DNA of 64,000 nucleotides, taken from contig NZ_LMNA01000028.1 in NCBI RefSeq assembly GCF_001422445.1, positions 52,274 to 116,273 on the forward strand. Reading direction: 5' to 3'. The position numbers and the translations under genes were made by a program. Position 1 is the stretch's first letter. Every line of letters starts with the position of its first letter. The notes under the pieces were generated by a model that saw only the letters and a list, made by a program, of their open reading frames with translations, had not been told where the DNA came from and searched no databases. This document shows positions 1-8,232 of this stretch, one piece after another. The DNA is from Pseudorhodoferax sp. Leaf274 (lineage in GTDB: Bacteria > Pseudomonadota > Gammaproteobacteria > Burkholderiales > Burkholderiaceae_C).

Positions 1-2
1 GC

Positions 3-65
3 GACCTCACGCCCCTGCTGGGCCGCCTGGGCCAGCTGCGCAGCCGCAGCAGGGATTTCCACTAA
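3..65 (+). CDS. C-terminal end of an unidentified gene (partial)
   Basis: The window opens in a frame that stays open for 20 codons and stops with TAA at 63-65. The peptide is Leu/Arg-rich and begins DLTPLLGRLGQLRSR. It could be the tail of a plus-strand gene that starts before the window. It is too short to identify and the reading frame is an inference from position and composition only. Confidence 0.3.
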   Translation, partial: DLTPLLGRLGQLRSRSRDFH

Positions 66-140
66 GTAGCGGAAAGTCGCAAGCCATATGCTCGGTTAGC
101 ATCCCCGTCATCGATGTGACACGTTGCGACGCGCTTCCCC

Positions 141-1016
141 ATGCCACTTGCCGGATCGCAGAAACTGACCGAAGAGCTGGGCTACAGCGTCGCACGCATC
201 GAGTGCGACACGCCCACCGGCGTGCAGTGCGGCACCGGTTTCTTCTTCGCCTTCCTGCTGGAGAACGGCAAGCGCAGCCCCTGCCTCATCACCAGCCGCC
301 ACGTGGTCCACGGCGCGCGCAGCGGGCGCTTCTTCATCACGCGCAAGGATGCCGACGGCAAGCTGCAGCCCCAGCAGCCGCTGGAGTGCCGCATTGCCGA
401 TTTCGAGGACAAATGCCATCCGCACCCCGACCCGTCGGTCGATCTCGTGCTGATCTTCGTCGGCGCCAACCTGCAGGCCCTGAAAGCGGGCGGGCAGGAT
501 TTCCAGGTCGCCTACCTGTCGCGCTCGGCCATCCTGCCGCCTGAGCAGCGCGCCACGCTGGCGCACCTGGAGAGCGTGGCCGTGCTCGGTTATCCGCTGG
601 GCCTGTGGGATCCACAGCAGCTGCAGCCCGTGGCGCGCCTGGGCATCACCGCCACGCATGCCGGGCTGCCTTACGGCGGCGCCTGCGAATTCCTGATCGA
701 TGTACCCTGCCACCCCGGCCTGGGCGGCGCGCCGGTGTTCCTGTGCACGCCGGCCCCGGCGGGCGAGGGCGGCACGCAGGCGCAGCGGTCGCCCGGCGTT
801 GCGCTGCTGGGCGTGCTGTATGCCCAGCGCCATGCCCACCTGCAGGGTGAAACCGGCGTCGAGCCCATCGTCGGCCGCGTGCGCGCAGGCCGGCCGGTGC
901 CGCCGCCGGCCTTGCCGGGGCCGCAACCGCTCGGGGTGGTGCTGGGCACCGACCGCATCCTGGACTTCGAGCCCCTCGTGCGGGCCATGGTCCACGGCTA
1001 CGTCAGCAAGTACTGA
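141..1016 (+). CDS. Trypsin-like (S1-fold) protein lacking the catalytic serine
   Basis: A 291-residue protein with the layout of a bacterial trypsin-like domain. The motif TSRHVVHG places the catalytic His at residue 54 and PSVDLVLIF places the Asp at about 101. The region that should read PGNSGGPV reads PGLGGAPV at 192-199, so the nucleophile Ser is replaced by Gly195 (codon GGC, one transition from AGC). No signal peptide or membrane segment is evident, so it is probably cytoplasmic. The ATG at 141 is the only usable start because TGA lies in frame at 117-119. It stands alone, followed by the iron-uptake unit. Hydrolytic activity is unlikely unless another residue substitutes. A binding or scaffold role is an inference. 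Confidence 0.75.
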   Translation: MPLAGSQKLTEELGYSVARIECDTPTGVQCGTGFFFAFLLENGKRSPCLITSRHVVHGARSGRFFITRKDADGKLQPQQPLECRIADFEDKCHPHPDPSVDLVLIFVGANLQALKAGGQDFQVAYLSRSAILPPEQRATLAHLESVAVLGYPLGLWDPQQLQPVARLGITATHAGLPYGGACEFLIDVPCHPGLGGAPVFLCTPAPAGEGGTQAQRSPGVALLGVLYAQRHAHLQGETGVEPIVGRVRAGRPVPPPALPGPQPLGVVLGTDRILDFEPLVRAMVHGYVSKY

Positions 1017-1106
1017 TCAGGCTCCGACGGGCCGACCGCGCCTGGCCTGGGCCGGGCAGCACCGCTGCGGCGCGCGACGCCGGGTGCCGCTGTCCGGCCC
1101 CTACAA

Positions 1107-1129
1107 TGAGGGAATAAGAATTCTTCTCA
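1107..1129 (+). promoter_or_regulatory. Possible Fur-box-like palindrome before the sigma-factor gene
   Basis: An AT-rich island in GC-rich surroundings holds AAGAATTCTT at 1116-1125, flanked by TGAG (1107-1110) and CTCA (1126-1129). It ends five bases before the GTG start of the ECF sigma gene. The composition and place fit a Fur operator, which commonly controls FecI-type sigma genes. The inner and outer dyads do not share one centre, so the match is imperfect. Confidence 0.4.
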
Positions 1130-1133
1130 TCCA

Positions 1134-1634
1134 GTGAACCCGCAGCAGCCCCTCGTCCAGTTCTACCAACAGCACCACGGCTGGCTGCGTGGCTGGCTGC
1201 AGCGCCGCCTGGGGCATGCGGGCGATGCGGCCGACTTCGCGCACGACACCTACCTGCGCGTGATCGAGTCGCGCCAGGCGCTGGAGGACATCCGCGAACC
1301 GCGCGCCTTCCTGACCACGGTGGCCCGGCGCGTCATGGTCAGCCACCTGCGCCGGCGCGAGGTCGAGCGCGCCTACCTCGATGCGCTGGCCCACCTGCCC
1401 GAGAGGCTCGCGCCTTCGCCCGAGGAGCGCGCCATCGTGCTGGAGACCCTGCTGGAGATCGACCGCATCCTGGACGGGCTGCCGGCCAAGGTGCGCCAGG
1501 CCTTCCTGTGGGCCCAGCTGGACGGCCTGTCCTACGCCGAGATCGCCGAGCGGCTGGGCGTCTCGCTGAGTTCGGTCAAGCAGTACATGGCGCGCGCCAT
1601 CCGCCAGTGCTACTTTCCCGAAGGGGTGGCATGA
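1134..1634 (+). CDS. FecI-type ECF RNA polymerase sigma factor
   Basis: A 166-residue ECF sigma factor of the iron-starvation (FecI) group. Region 2 is seen around HAGDAADFAHDTYLRV near residues 24-39. Region 4 is seen as YAEIAERLGVSLSSVKQYM near 130-148, the helix-turn-helix that reads the -35 element. The start is GTG at 1134, just after an AT-rich palindrome. The stop TGA at 1632-1634 overlaps an ATG that opens a small bridging ORF leading to the FecR-type gene. By family knowledge it would be held and activated by the downstream anti-sigma factor and would transcribe the TonB receptor gene at 2803 when the ligand is bound outside. Confidence 0.92.
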   Translation: MNPQQPLVQFYQQHHGWLRGWLQRRLGHAGDAADFAHDTYLRVIESRQALEDIREPRAFLTTVARRVMVSHLRRREVERAYLDALAHLPERLAPSPEERAIVLETLLEIDRILDGLPAKVRQAFLWAQLDGLSYAEIAERLGVSLSSVKQYMARAIRQCYFPEGVA

Positions 1635-1753
1635 GCACCGCCGGGCCGCCCCAAGGTGCTCGGCGCCGCAGCGCGCAGCGCGGAGGCTTTGGTGAGCTCG
1701 CCGCCGGGCCGCCCCAAGCTGCTCGGCGCCGCAGCGCGAAGGTCCACCGGTGA
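1631..1753 (+). repeat. Bridging mini-ORF element, two tandem units
   Basis: Between the sigma and anti-sigma genes lie two copies of a 38-bp GC-rich unit, at 1638-1675 and 1701-1738, differing at one base with a 63-bp period (21 codons). The segment reads as one 40-codon ORF. Its ATG overlaps the upstream stop (ATGA at 1631) and its TGA overlaps the GTG start of the FecR-type gene (GTGA at 1750). GGAGG at 1682-1686 and GAAGG at 1738-1742 lie at ribosome-binding distance before GTGAGC. Similar elements occur at 6067-6137, 30394-30474 and 43950-44015. Whether the peptide is made is unknown; translational coupling is the likeliest use. Confidence 0.6.
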
Positions 1754-2715
1754 GCGCCGCGCCGCTGCCCGCCGCGGTGGTCGATGCCGCCGTGGAATGG
1801 CTCGTCCACCTGTGGTCTGGCGAGGCGACCGAGGCCAGCCGCGCGCAGTGGCAACGCTGGCGTGCGGCAGACCCGCTGCACGAACAAGCCTGGCACCGCG
1901 TCGAGGCCACGGACACGCGCTGGCGCGCGGCCGCGCCGGGCCTGGCCGCGGCCCTGGCCGCCAGGCCGGCAGCCGCGGGCCGGCGCCGTGCGCTGGGCGG
2001 CATTGCCGCGCTGGCCGTGGCCGGCCTGGCGCTGTACACCGGCCGCGAGCAGATGGCCACGCGCGGCTGGCTGGCCGGGGTGCGCACCGCCAAGGGCGAG
2101 CAGCGCCGCCTGCAGCTGCCCGACGGTACGCAGCTGCTGCTCAACACTGCCACGGCGCTCGACATCGATTTCAGCCCCGCGCTGCGCCGGCTGCGCCTGC
2201 ACCAGGGCGAGCTGCTGATCGCCACCGCGCCCGACACTGAATGGACCAGCCGCCCTTTCGTGGTCGACACGCCAGCCGGCCGCGTGCAGGCGCTGGGCAC
2301 GCGCTTCACGGTGCGCCACGACGCCGACGGCCCGGCCGCCCGGGCCACGCGTGTGGAAGTGTTCGAGGGCGCGGTGGAACTGCGCGGCGCGGCATCCGTG
2401 CTGCGCGTCGATGCCGGCCAGGCCGCCCGGCTGCCTGCCGGCGGCGGCACCGCCGAAGCGCTGCCGCCCCCTGCCGCGCCGGCCTGGGCCGACGGCGTGT
2501 TGGTGGCCTCCGACATGCGGCTCGATGCCTTCGTGGACGAGCTGCGCCGCTACCGGCCCGGCCTGCTCCAGCTGGCGCCGGAGGTGGCGGGCCTGCGCCT
2601 GTCGGGGGTGTTCCCGCTGGGCGACACCGACCGCATCCTGCAGGCGCTGGTACAGGTGCTGCCTGTGCAGGTGCATGTGCCGGTGCGCTACTGGGTGCGC
2701 ATCGGGCCCGCCTGA
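1750..2715 (+). CDS. FecR-family anti-sigma factor / signal transducer
   Basis: A 321-residue inner-membrane protein. An N-terminal DUF4880-like part (about 1-75) is followed by one membrane span near 78-96 (IAALAVAGLALYTG) and the periplasmic FecR domain with the typical LQLPDGTQLLLNTATAL near 120-136. The C-terminal part (about 250-315) resembles the STN-contacting region. It would carry the signal from the TonB receptor (2803-5286) to the sigma factor encoded upstream. The start is GTG at 1750, overlapping the stop of the bridging mini-ORF, with GAAGG at 1738-1742 as the ribosome site. The ATG at 1631 is not in its frame. Confidence 0.9.
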   Translation: MSAAPLPAAVVDAAVEWLVHLWSGEATEASRAQWQRWRAADPLHEQAWHRVEATDTRWRAAAPGLAAALAARPAAAGRRRALGGIAALAVAGLALYTGREQMATRGWLAGVRTAKGEQRRLQLPDGTQLLLNTATALDIDFSPALRRLRLHQGELLIATAPDTEWTSRPFVVDTPAGRVQALGTRFTVRHDADGPAARATRVEVFEGAVELRGAASVLRVDAGQAARLPAGGGTAEALPPPAAPAWADGVLVASDMRLDAFVDELRRYRPGLLQLAPEVAGLRLSGVFPLGDTDRILQALVQVLPVQVHVPVRYWVRIGPA

Positions 2716-2761
2716 GCGGCCGGTCCGCCACCGGCCTGTACCTTTGCGCGTCTCGCGCGAC

Positions 2762-2792
2762 AAGGAGGGGAGAACCACCTTTTCCCCTCCTT
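2762..2792 (+). promoter_or_regulatory. Leader hairpin that encloses the Shine-Dalgarno-like sequence
   Basis: A perfect 10-bp inverted repeat has arms AAGGAGGGGA (2762-2771) and TCCCCTCCTT (2783-2792) around an 11-nt loop. It lies 10 bases before the receptor ATG. The left arm is itself a near-ideal Shine-Dalgarno sequence, though about 30 nt from the start. There is no trailing T-run, so it is not a classic terminator. It may be an mRNA stability or translation-control element. Confidence 0.45.
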
Positions 2793-2802
2793 CCCAGACA
2801 CC

Positions 2803-5286
2803 ATGCAAGCATCTCCCGCGCCGCGGCGCGTCCTGTTCCGTTCCACCTCGCTGGCCTGCGCACTCGCGGCCGCCTTCGCCATCGCCGGCCCGCTGGCCGC
2901 ACCCTCCGCACGCGCCCAGGCGGCCCCGGCCGGGCCCGTGGCCTACCGCATCGCCGCCGGCCCGCTCGACGCGGCGCTGACCGCCTTTGCCCGCACTTCG
3001 GGCGTGCTGCTGGCCTACCAGCCCGAGCTCGTGCGCGGCCTGGCGAGCCCCGGCGTGCAAGGCAGCCTGCCGCCCACGCAGGCCCTGGCCACGCTGCTGG
3101 CGGGCACCGGCCTGCAGGCCGTGGTGGCCGAGAACGGCACCTGGACGCTGCGCCGTGCCGCCGAGCCGGCCGCCGGACCTGCCCCCGCAGCGCGCCCGGC
3201 CGCCGCCATCGGCGCGGCCGCCACCGCGCTGCCCGAAGTCCGCGTGACGGCGCAGGCCGAGCGCGACGGCCGCACCGAAGGCACCGAGAGCTACACCGCC
3301 GCCGGCCCCAGCGGCGCCGCCACGGGCCTGGCGCTCACGCTGCGCGAGACGCCGCAGTCGGTCAGCGTCATGACGCGCCAGCGCATGGACGACTTCCATC
3401 TGGAGACGCTGGCCGACGTGCTGGTGCAGACGCCCGGCGTCACCGTGAGCCGGCAGGCCGACATGACCACCTTCAACGTGCGCGGCTCCAGCGTCAACCT
3501 CAAGATCGACGGCAACCGCCTGCTGTCCAGCGGCTGGGGCTGGAACAGCCACATCCTGTATTCGCTGGACGACCTGGCCGAGATCGACCGCGTCGAGGTG
3601 CTCAAGGGCTCCTCCGGCCTGGTCAACGGCGACGGCGCCTATGGCGGCACCGTCAACCTGATCCGCAAGCGGCCCACGCGCGAGTTCCAGGCCAGCGCCA
3701 AGGTCGGCGTGGGCAGCTGGAGCAGCACCCGCGCCGATGCCGACATCAGCGGCCCGCTCAACGCCGCCGGCACGCTGCGCGGCCGCCTGGTCGCCGCGCA
3801 CAAGGACGCGGATTCGTTCCGCGACCGCCAGCACAACCGCAGCAGCACGGTGTACGGCACGCTGGAGGCCGATCTCACGCCCGACACCGTGCTCGGCGTC
3901 GGCCTGACCTACAAGGAGCGCACGCTGCACGGCGCCACCGGCACTACGCCGATCCAGGCCTTCTCGGGCGACGGCGTGGCCGTGCCGCGCATGCCGCGCG
4001 CCTTCAACATCGGCGCGTCCTGGGCCGGCTACGACCAGGAGGCCCTGGGCCTGTTCGCGCGGCTGGAGCACCGCTTCGCGGACGGCTGGACGGCCCGGCT
4101 GCAGCTGGCGCGCGACACGGTGCAGACGCCCGACATGCGCATCGGCTACCTGCGCTACGCGCTGCCGGGCCAGGTCCAATACAACCGCTACACCGACATC
4201 GACGACCGCAACGACAGCGTGAGCCTGGACGTGCAGGGCCCGTTCCAGCTGTTCGGCCGCCAGCACGACCTGCTGCTGGGCGCCGGCAGCACGCGGGCGC
4301 GCACCACGCTGCTGCGCGGCAGCGGCCTCGCGTCCACGCTCACCGCGGCCGGCATCGGCTACGCCGGTGGCGGCGCCGGCATCGCCGAGCCGGACTGGAG
4401 CCGCCTGGCCTACTCCAACGACCTGTTCAGCCGCAAGAACCGCTACGCCTACGCCACCGGCCGCTTGAACCTGGCCGATCCCGTCAAGCTGATCGCCGGT
4501 GCGCGCGTGTCCGACTACGACCAGGACGACGTCACCGACATCGGCTGGTACAACTACCGCATGCGCGAGCGCGGCGTGTTCACGCCCTATGCCGGCCTGG
4601 TCGTCGACGTGGCGCCCCAGATCTCGGCCTATGGCAGCTACGCCAGCATCTTCCAGCCGCAGAGCGCCAAGGATGCGGCCGAGCGCACGCTGCCGCCCGA
4701 GGAAGGCAGGACTTACGAGATCGGTGCCAAGGGCGAGTTCTTCGACAAGCGCCTGAACGTGGCGCTGAGCCACTTCTGGATGCGCACCGACAACACGGCC
4801 GAGGAGGTCGGCCTGAACGACAACGGCGACAGCATCTACCGCGCCGTCAAGGGCGCGGTGCGGCGCGGCTACGAGCTGGAGCTGTCGGGCGAACTGGCGC
4901 GCGGCTGGCAGGCCCAGGGCAGCTACGTGCGCAACAGCAGCAACCTGGACAGCGCCTCCACCGTGCCCGAGCACCAGTTCAAGCTCGGCAGCAGCTACCG
5001 CTTCGCGGGTGGCGCCCTGCAGGGCCTGACCGTGGGCGGCGGCATGCGCTGGCAGAGCGCCATCTCCACCAGCCGCGGCACGGCCACGCTGCGCCAGGAC
5101 GCCTATTGGCTCTTCGACCTCATGGCCCGCTACCAGGTCGACCGCCACCTGAGCCTGGCCGTCAACGTGGACAACGCCTTCGACAGGAAGTACCTCGCGG
5201 GCGTCACCAACTTCACGGGCCAGGGACTGTTCTACACCTGGGGCATGCCGCGCAGCGTGAACCTCAGCGCGCGCTACGACTTCTGA
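2803..5286 (+). CDS. TonB-dependent siderophore receptor with STN signalling domain
   Basis: An 827-residue outer-membrane receptor of the FecA/FpvA transducer type. The signal peptide ends near residue 38 (ARAQ). The STN domain (about 45-122) includes AAGPLDAALTAFARTSGV. The plug starts near 150 with LRETPQSVSVMTRQRM, VRGSSVNLKIDGNRL and the VEVLKGSSGL motif. The beta-barrel ends in the terminal aromatic SARYDF needed for outer-membrane insertion. The STN domain and the upstream sigma/anti-sigma pair show surface signalling. The ligand is probably a ferric siderophore, because the plug resembles FpvA-type receptors, but the exact compound cannot be told. Its end overlaps the convergent hydrolase gene by 13 bp. 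Confidence 0.93.
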   Translation: MQASPAPRRVLFRSTSLACALAAAFAIAGPLAAPSARAQAAPAGPVAYRIAAGPLDAALTAFARTSGVLLAYQPELVRGLASPGVQGSLPPTQALATLLAGTGLQAVVAENGTWTLRRAAEPAAGPAPAARPAAAIGAAATALPEVRVTAQAERDGRTEGTESYTAAGPSGAATGLALTLRETPQSVSVMTRQRMDDFHLETLADVLVQTPGVTVSRQADMTTFNVRGSSVNLKIDGNRLLSSGWGWNSHILYSLDDLAEIDRVEVLKGSSGLVNGDGAYGGTVNLIRKRPTREFQASAKVGVGSWSSTRADADISGPLNAAGTLRGRLVAAHKDADSFRDRQHNRSSTVYGTLEADLTPDTVLGVGLTYKERTLHGATGTTPIQAFSGDGVAVPRMPRAFNIGASWAGYDQEALGLFARLEHRFADGWTARLQLARDTVQTPDMRIGYLRYALPGQVQYNRYTDIDDRNDSVSLDVQGPFQLFGRQHDLLLGAGSTRARTTLLRGSGLASTLTAAGIGYAGGGAGIAEPDWSRLAYSNDLFSRKNRYAYATGRLNLADPVKLIAGARVSDYDQDDVTDIGWYNYRMRERGVFTPYAGLVVDVAPQISAYGSYASIFQPQSAKDAAERTLPPEEGRTYEIGAKGEFFDKRLNVALSHFWMRTDNTAEEVGLNDNGDSIYRAVKGAVRRGYELELSGELARGWQAQGSYVRNSSNLDSASTVPEHQFKLGSSYRFAGGALQGLTVGGGMRWQSAISTSRGTATLRQDAYWLFDLMARYQVDRHLSLAVNVDNAFDRKYLAGVTNFTGQGLFYTWGMPRSVNLSARYDF

Positions 5287-6137
5287 CCTGGCGCCAGGAA
5301 GCGGGCGAGGGCGGCCAGCACGGCCTGCGGCTGCTCGCGGTGCGGCACGTGGCCGCAGCCGGGCAGCAGCAGCGTCTCGGCCGGGCCGGCCACGCTGGCC
5401 GCGATGCGGCGGGGGTGCACGAGCGAGCCGTATTCGTCGTCCTCGCCGTGGATGGCCAGCACCGGGCAGCGCACGGCCGGCAGCGCGGCGTGGATGGACC
5501 AGCCGGCGAACGCCGGCGAGAGCCAGGTGCCGGTCCACGCCTGCAGCACCCAGCGCGCCTTGTCGCCGTGGTAGCGCGCCAGGCGGTCGAGCTGGCCCGG
5601 CTCGGCGAACTGCGCCTGGGCCACGCGGATGCCCGCGAGCGTGCGGTCTTCGGCAAAGGTCTGGGCCGATTCGGTGACGAGCGCCGTGCAACGCTCGCCG
5701 AAGGCCGCGGCCGTCTCCACCGCCATGGCGCCGCCCACGCTGTGGCCAAACGCGGCGAAGCGGTCGATGCCGAGCTGCGCGCACAGCGCCGGCACATTGG
5801 CCTGTGCCTCGTGTCGCACGAAGGCCGGCGTCAGGCTGGCGCTGCAGGCGTCGGACTGGCCGAAGCCCAGCCGGTCGTAGGCCACCACGCGCCGGCCGGT
5901 GGCCTGGGCCAGCGCGGCGGGAAAGTCGCGCCACAGCGCGACGCTGCCCAGCGAGTCGTGGAACAGCAGCACGGGCGGCGCAGGCGGCACGCCCGCCACC
6001 GCGTCCGGCACCCAGCTGCGCGCGAACAGCCGGCCAGCCGGCGTGGCAATGGCGTGGTCCGCGGTGCGCACGGCCTCCGCGTTCCCCGCCGCGCGGGGTT
6101 CGCCTGCGCCCGAGGGGGGTGGCGCAGCGTGGCTCAT
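5274..6137 (-). CDS. Alpha/beta-hydrolase
   Basis: A 287-residue alpha/beta-hydrolase fold enzyme. The nucleophile elbow GHSVGG places Ser133, the oxyanion region is LLFHDSLGS near 57-65, the acid is probably in AIHGEDDEYG, and the His is in GCGHVPHREQ near the C-terminus. The substrate cannot be inferred. Its ATG overlaps the TGA of the SDR gene upstream (ATGA at 6134-6137), so the two are probably co-translated. The first 23 residues are Ala/Gly/Pro-rich, resemble the mini-ORF peptides at 30394 and 43950, and seem to come from the same repeat fused in frame. The native start may therefore have been further inside. Confidence 0.85.
   Translation of the reverse strand: MSHAAPPPSGAGEPRAAGNAEAVRTADHAIATPAGRLFARSWVPDAVAGVPPAPPVLLFHDSLGSVALWRDFPAALAQATGRRVVAYDRLGFGQSDACSASLTPAFVRHEAQANVPALCAQLGIDRFAAFGHSVGGAMAVETAAAFGERCTALVTESAQTFAEDRTLAGIRVAQAQFAEPGQLDRLARYHGDKARWVLQAWTGTWLSPAFAGWSIHAALPAVRCPVLAIHGEDDEYGSLVHPRRIAASVAGPAETLLLPGCGHVPHREQPQAVLAALARFLAPGQKS
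6067..6137 (-). repeat. Bridging-element copy fused into the hydrolase N-terminus
   Basis: On the minus strand this stretch begins ATGAGC on the stop codon of the SDR gene, is rich in runs of C and G, and ends with AACGCGGAGG (6074-6083). The same end is found in the element between the TRAP genes. Here the frame runs on into the hydrolase rather than stopping. The boundaries are approximate. Confidence 0.4.
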
Positions 6138-6892
6138 GCCGGGTCGCGCACGTCGGCCACCGGGTTGGCGCCGAAGTCGGGCCGTGCCAGGTAGGCCAGC
6201 ACGCGCGCGGCGGCTTCGTCGGGCGCGGTCAGCTGTCCGCCCGCATGCATCTTCGCGAAGCTGCCCTGGTCCGGGAAGCTGGCGGCGTCGGCGCCACGCA
6301 GCTGGGCCTGCATGTCGGTGTCGATCACGCCGGGGGCGAGCGAACAGACCTTGGCGCCGTTGGGCCGGGCCGTCTCGTCCAGCGCCAGGCAGCGCGTGAA
6401 GTGGTCCATGCCGGCCTTGGCCGCGCAGTAGGCCGATTGCGAGGCCTGGGCGCGCCGGCCCAGGCCCGAGGAGATGTTGAGCACACGGCGCTGGCCGCTC
6501 CAGCCGGCGGTGGCGCCGAGGAAGGCCGCGCTGAGCTGCATCGGCGCTTCCAGGCCCACGCGCAGCGCGCGCGCCAGGTCGGCCGGGTCGGCCTCGCTGA
6601 GCGGCACCAGCGCCGGGATCACGCCCGCGTTGTTGACCAGCGTGGCGCTGGCCCAGCGCGCGCCGTGGTGGGCGCTGAGCCAATGGTCCAGCCGCGCGGC
6701 CACGGCCGCGCCGTCGGCCAGGTCGGCCTGCCACTGCGTGCAGTGCGCGCCGCCGGCCTGGGCCAGTTCGTCGTTGGCCTGGCGCGAGATGCACAGCAGG
6801 TGGTGGCCAGCCTGCAGCAGCTGCCGGGCCATGGCCAGGCCCATGCCGCGCGAGGCGCCGGTCAGGATGGTGAGGTGGGAAGGGGAGGTCAT
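6134..6892 (-). CDS. Short-chain dehydrogenase/reductase (SDR)
   Basis: A 252-residue classical SDR. The cofactor motif TGASRGMG is at 11-18 and NNAG at 87-90. The catalytic Ser is near 141-142 (NISSG), with Tyr155 and Lys159 in YCAAK. The short length and the start of the cofactor motif at residue 11 fit an NADP(H)-dependent cytosolic reductase, possibly of the sepiapterin-reductase-like group. The substrate is unknown. The chosen ATG is at 6892; another in-frame ATG at 6928 would add 12 residues. It is followed with a 4-bp overlap by the hydrolase gene. Confidence 0.87.
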   Translation of the reverse strand: MTSPSHLTILTGASRGMGLAMARQLLQAGHHLLCISRQANDELAQAGGAHCTQWQADLADGAAVAARLDHWLSAHHGARWASATLVNNAGVIPALVPLSEADPADLARALRVGLEAPMQLSAAFLGATAGWSGQRRVLNISSGLGRRAQASQSAYCAAKAGMDHFTRCLALDETARPNGAKVCSLAPGVIDTDMQAQLRGADAASFPDQGSFAKMHAGGQLTAPDEAAARVLAYLARPDFGANPVADVRDPA

Positions 6893-7019
6893 GGCGGTGC
6901 CGGAGGCGGGAAACGGGGGAGCGGCCATGTTAGGCCAGGCGCCGGCCAGGAAGGCGAGGCGTGCCACGCAGGCACACTCCGACGGGTTCCAGCCTTTCAC
7001 CACACCCAGGAGACACACC

Positions 7020-8057
7020 ATGCAAGCGTTGCGCCGCCCGTTATCCCACACCCGGTTTTCCCGCCCCCGGTTCTTGCGCCTCGGGTTCGTTCGCCGCGGA
7101 TGGCTCGCCGCCGCGGGCGCGGCCTTGTGCGCCATGGCCGGCCCGTCCGCATTCGCGCAGGCCTGGCCCGACCGGCCGGTCCAGCTCGTCATCCCGTACC
7201 CGCCCGGCGGCAGCGCCGACCTCGTGGCCCGGCCGCTGTCGATCAAGCTGCAGGAACGCCTGGGCCAGCCCGTGGTGCTGGAGTACAAGCCCGGCGCGGG
7301 CGGCACGCTGGCCTCGCAGTACGCCGCGCGCGCCAAGCCCGACGGCCATACCTTCATCATGGTGCTGGCCGCGCACGCCATCAACGCGAGCCTGTACCCC
7401 AAGCTGCCCTACGACACGCGCAAGGACTTCGCGCCGGTCTCGCTGGTGGCCAACCTGCCGCTGCTGGTCACGGGCAGCAGCTCGCTGAAGGCGCGCACGG
7501 TGCCCGAGCTCATCGCCGAGGCCAAGGCCAACCCGGGCAAGATCACCTTCGCCTCGGCCGGCAACGGCAACACCAGCCACCTGGCGGCCGAGTACTTCAG
7601 CACGGCGGCCGGCGTGAAGATGACGCACGTGCCCTACAAGGGCAGCGCGCCCATGGTCAACGCGCTGCTGGGCGGCGAGGTGAACCTGGCCTTCGACAGC
7701 GCCTCGACCTCGCTGCCGCATGTGAAGGCCGGCAAGCTGCATCCGCTGGCCGTGACCGGCGACCGCCGCATGCCCATGCTGCCGGACGTGCCGACCATGC
7801 AGGAGCTGGGCGTGCCCAACTTCGTCGTGAACGGCTGGTACGCCATCCTGGCACCGGCCGGCACGCCGGCCGAGATCACCGAGCGGCTGAGCCGCGAGAT
7901 CGCCGCCGTCGTGGCGCAGCCCGAGACCCGCGCGCAGCTGGAGGCCAGCGGCTACCAGCTGGTGGGCTCCACCCCGGCCGCGCTGGGCGCGCACATCGAT
8001 GCCGAACTCACGCGCTGGGCCAAGGTGGTCAAGGACTCGGGCGCGCGCGTGGATTGA
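7020..8057 (+). CDS. Bug-family tripartite tricarboxylate receptor (periplasmic)
   Basis: A 345-residue periplasmic binding protein of the Bug/TctC family. It has a long Arg-rich signal peptide cut near residue 47 (AFA-QAWP). The family motif PYPPGGSADLVARP follows, then VVLEYKPGAGGTLAS and VPYKGSAPMVNALLGG. These proteins bind carboxylates or similar small acids and feed a TctAB transporter, but most Burkholderiales Bug genes lie apart from tctAB, as here. The ATG is well supported by AGGAG about 8 bases upstream (7008-7012). It stands alone between the SDR gene and the c-di-GMP gene. The ligand is unknown. Confidence 0.92.
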   Translation: MQALRRPLSHTRFSRPRFLRLGFVRRGWLAAAGAALCAMAGPSAFAQAWPDRPVQLVIPYPPGGSADLVARPLSIKLQERLGQPVVLEYKPGAGGTLASQYAARAKPDGHTFIMVLAAHAINASLYPKLPYDTRKDFAPVSLVANLPLLVTGSSSLKARTVPELIAEAKANPGKITFASAGNGNTSHLAAEYFSTAAGVKMTHVPYKGSAPMVNALLGGEVNLAFDSASTSLPHVKAGKLHPLAVTGDRRMPMLPDVPTMQELGVPNFVVNGWYAILAPAGTPAEITERLSREIAAVVAQPETRAQLEASGYQLVGSTPAALGAHIDAELTRWAKVVKDSGARVD

Positions 8058-8232
8058 ACGGCGCGGCCGGTGCGCGACCGGTCCGCCAGCGCCGGCGGGC
8101 ACGGCCAGGCCTTCGGGGAACGCCATGCTTGCTCAACAATTGCGTGCCGGCCTGGCGGGAGAATTTGGCACTTCGCCGCACAGCGCCCGCCTCCCGGGTG
8201 CGGTCCACGCGGCCCACCGGAGTTCCCGCGCC

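Noticed and set aside
1576-5934. A 1452-codon minus-strand open frame opposite the iron-uptake genes
   Set aside because: It is antisense to the FecI/FecR-type and TonB receptor genes, full of Arg/Ala/His/Gly and without any domain. Long antisense frames are expected at about 70 % GC.
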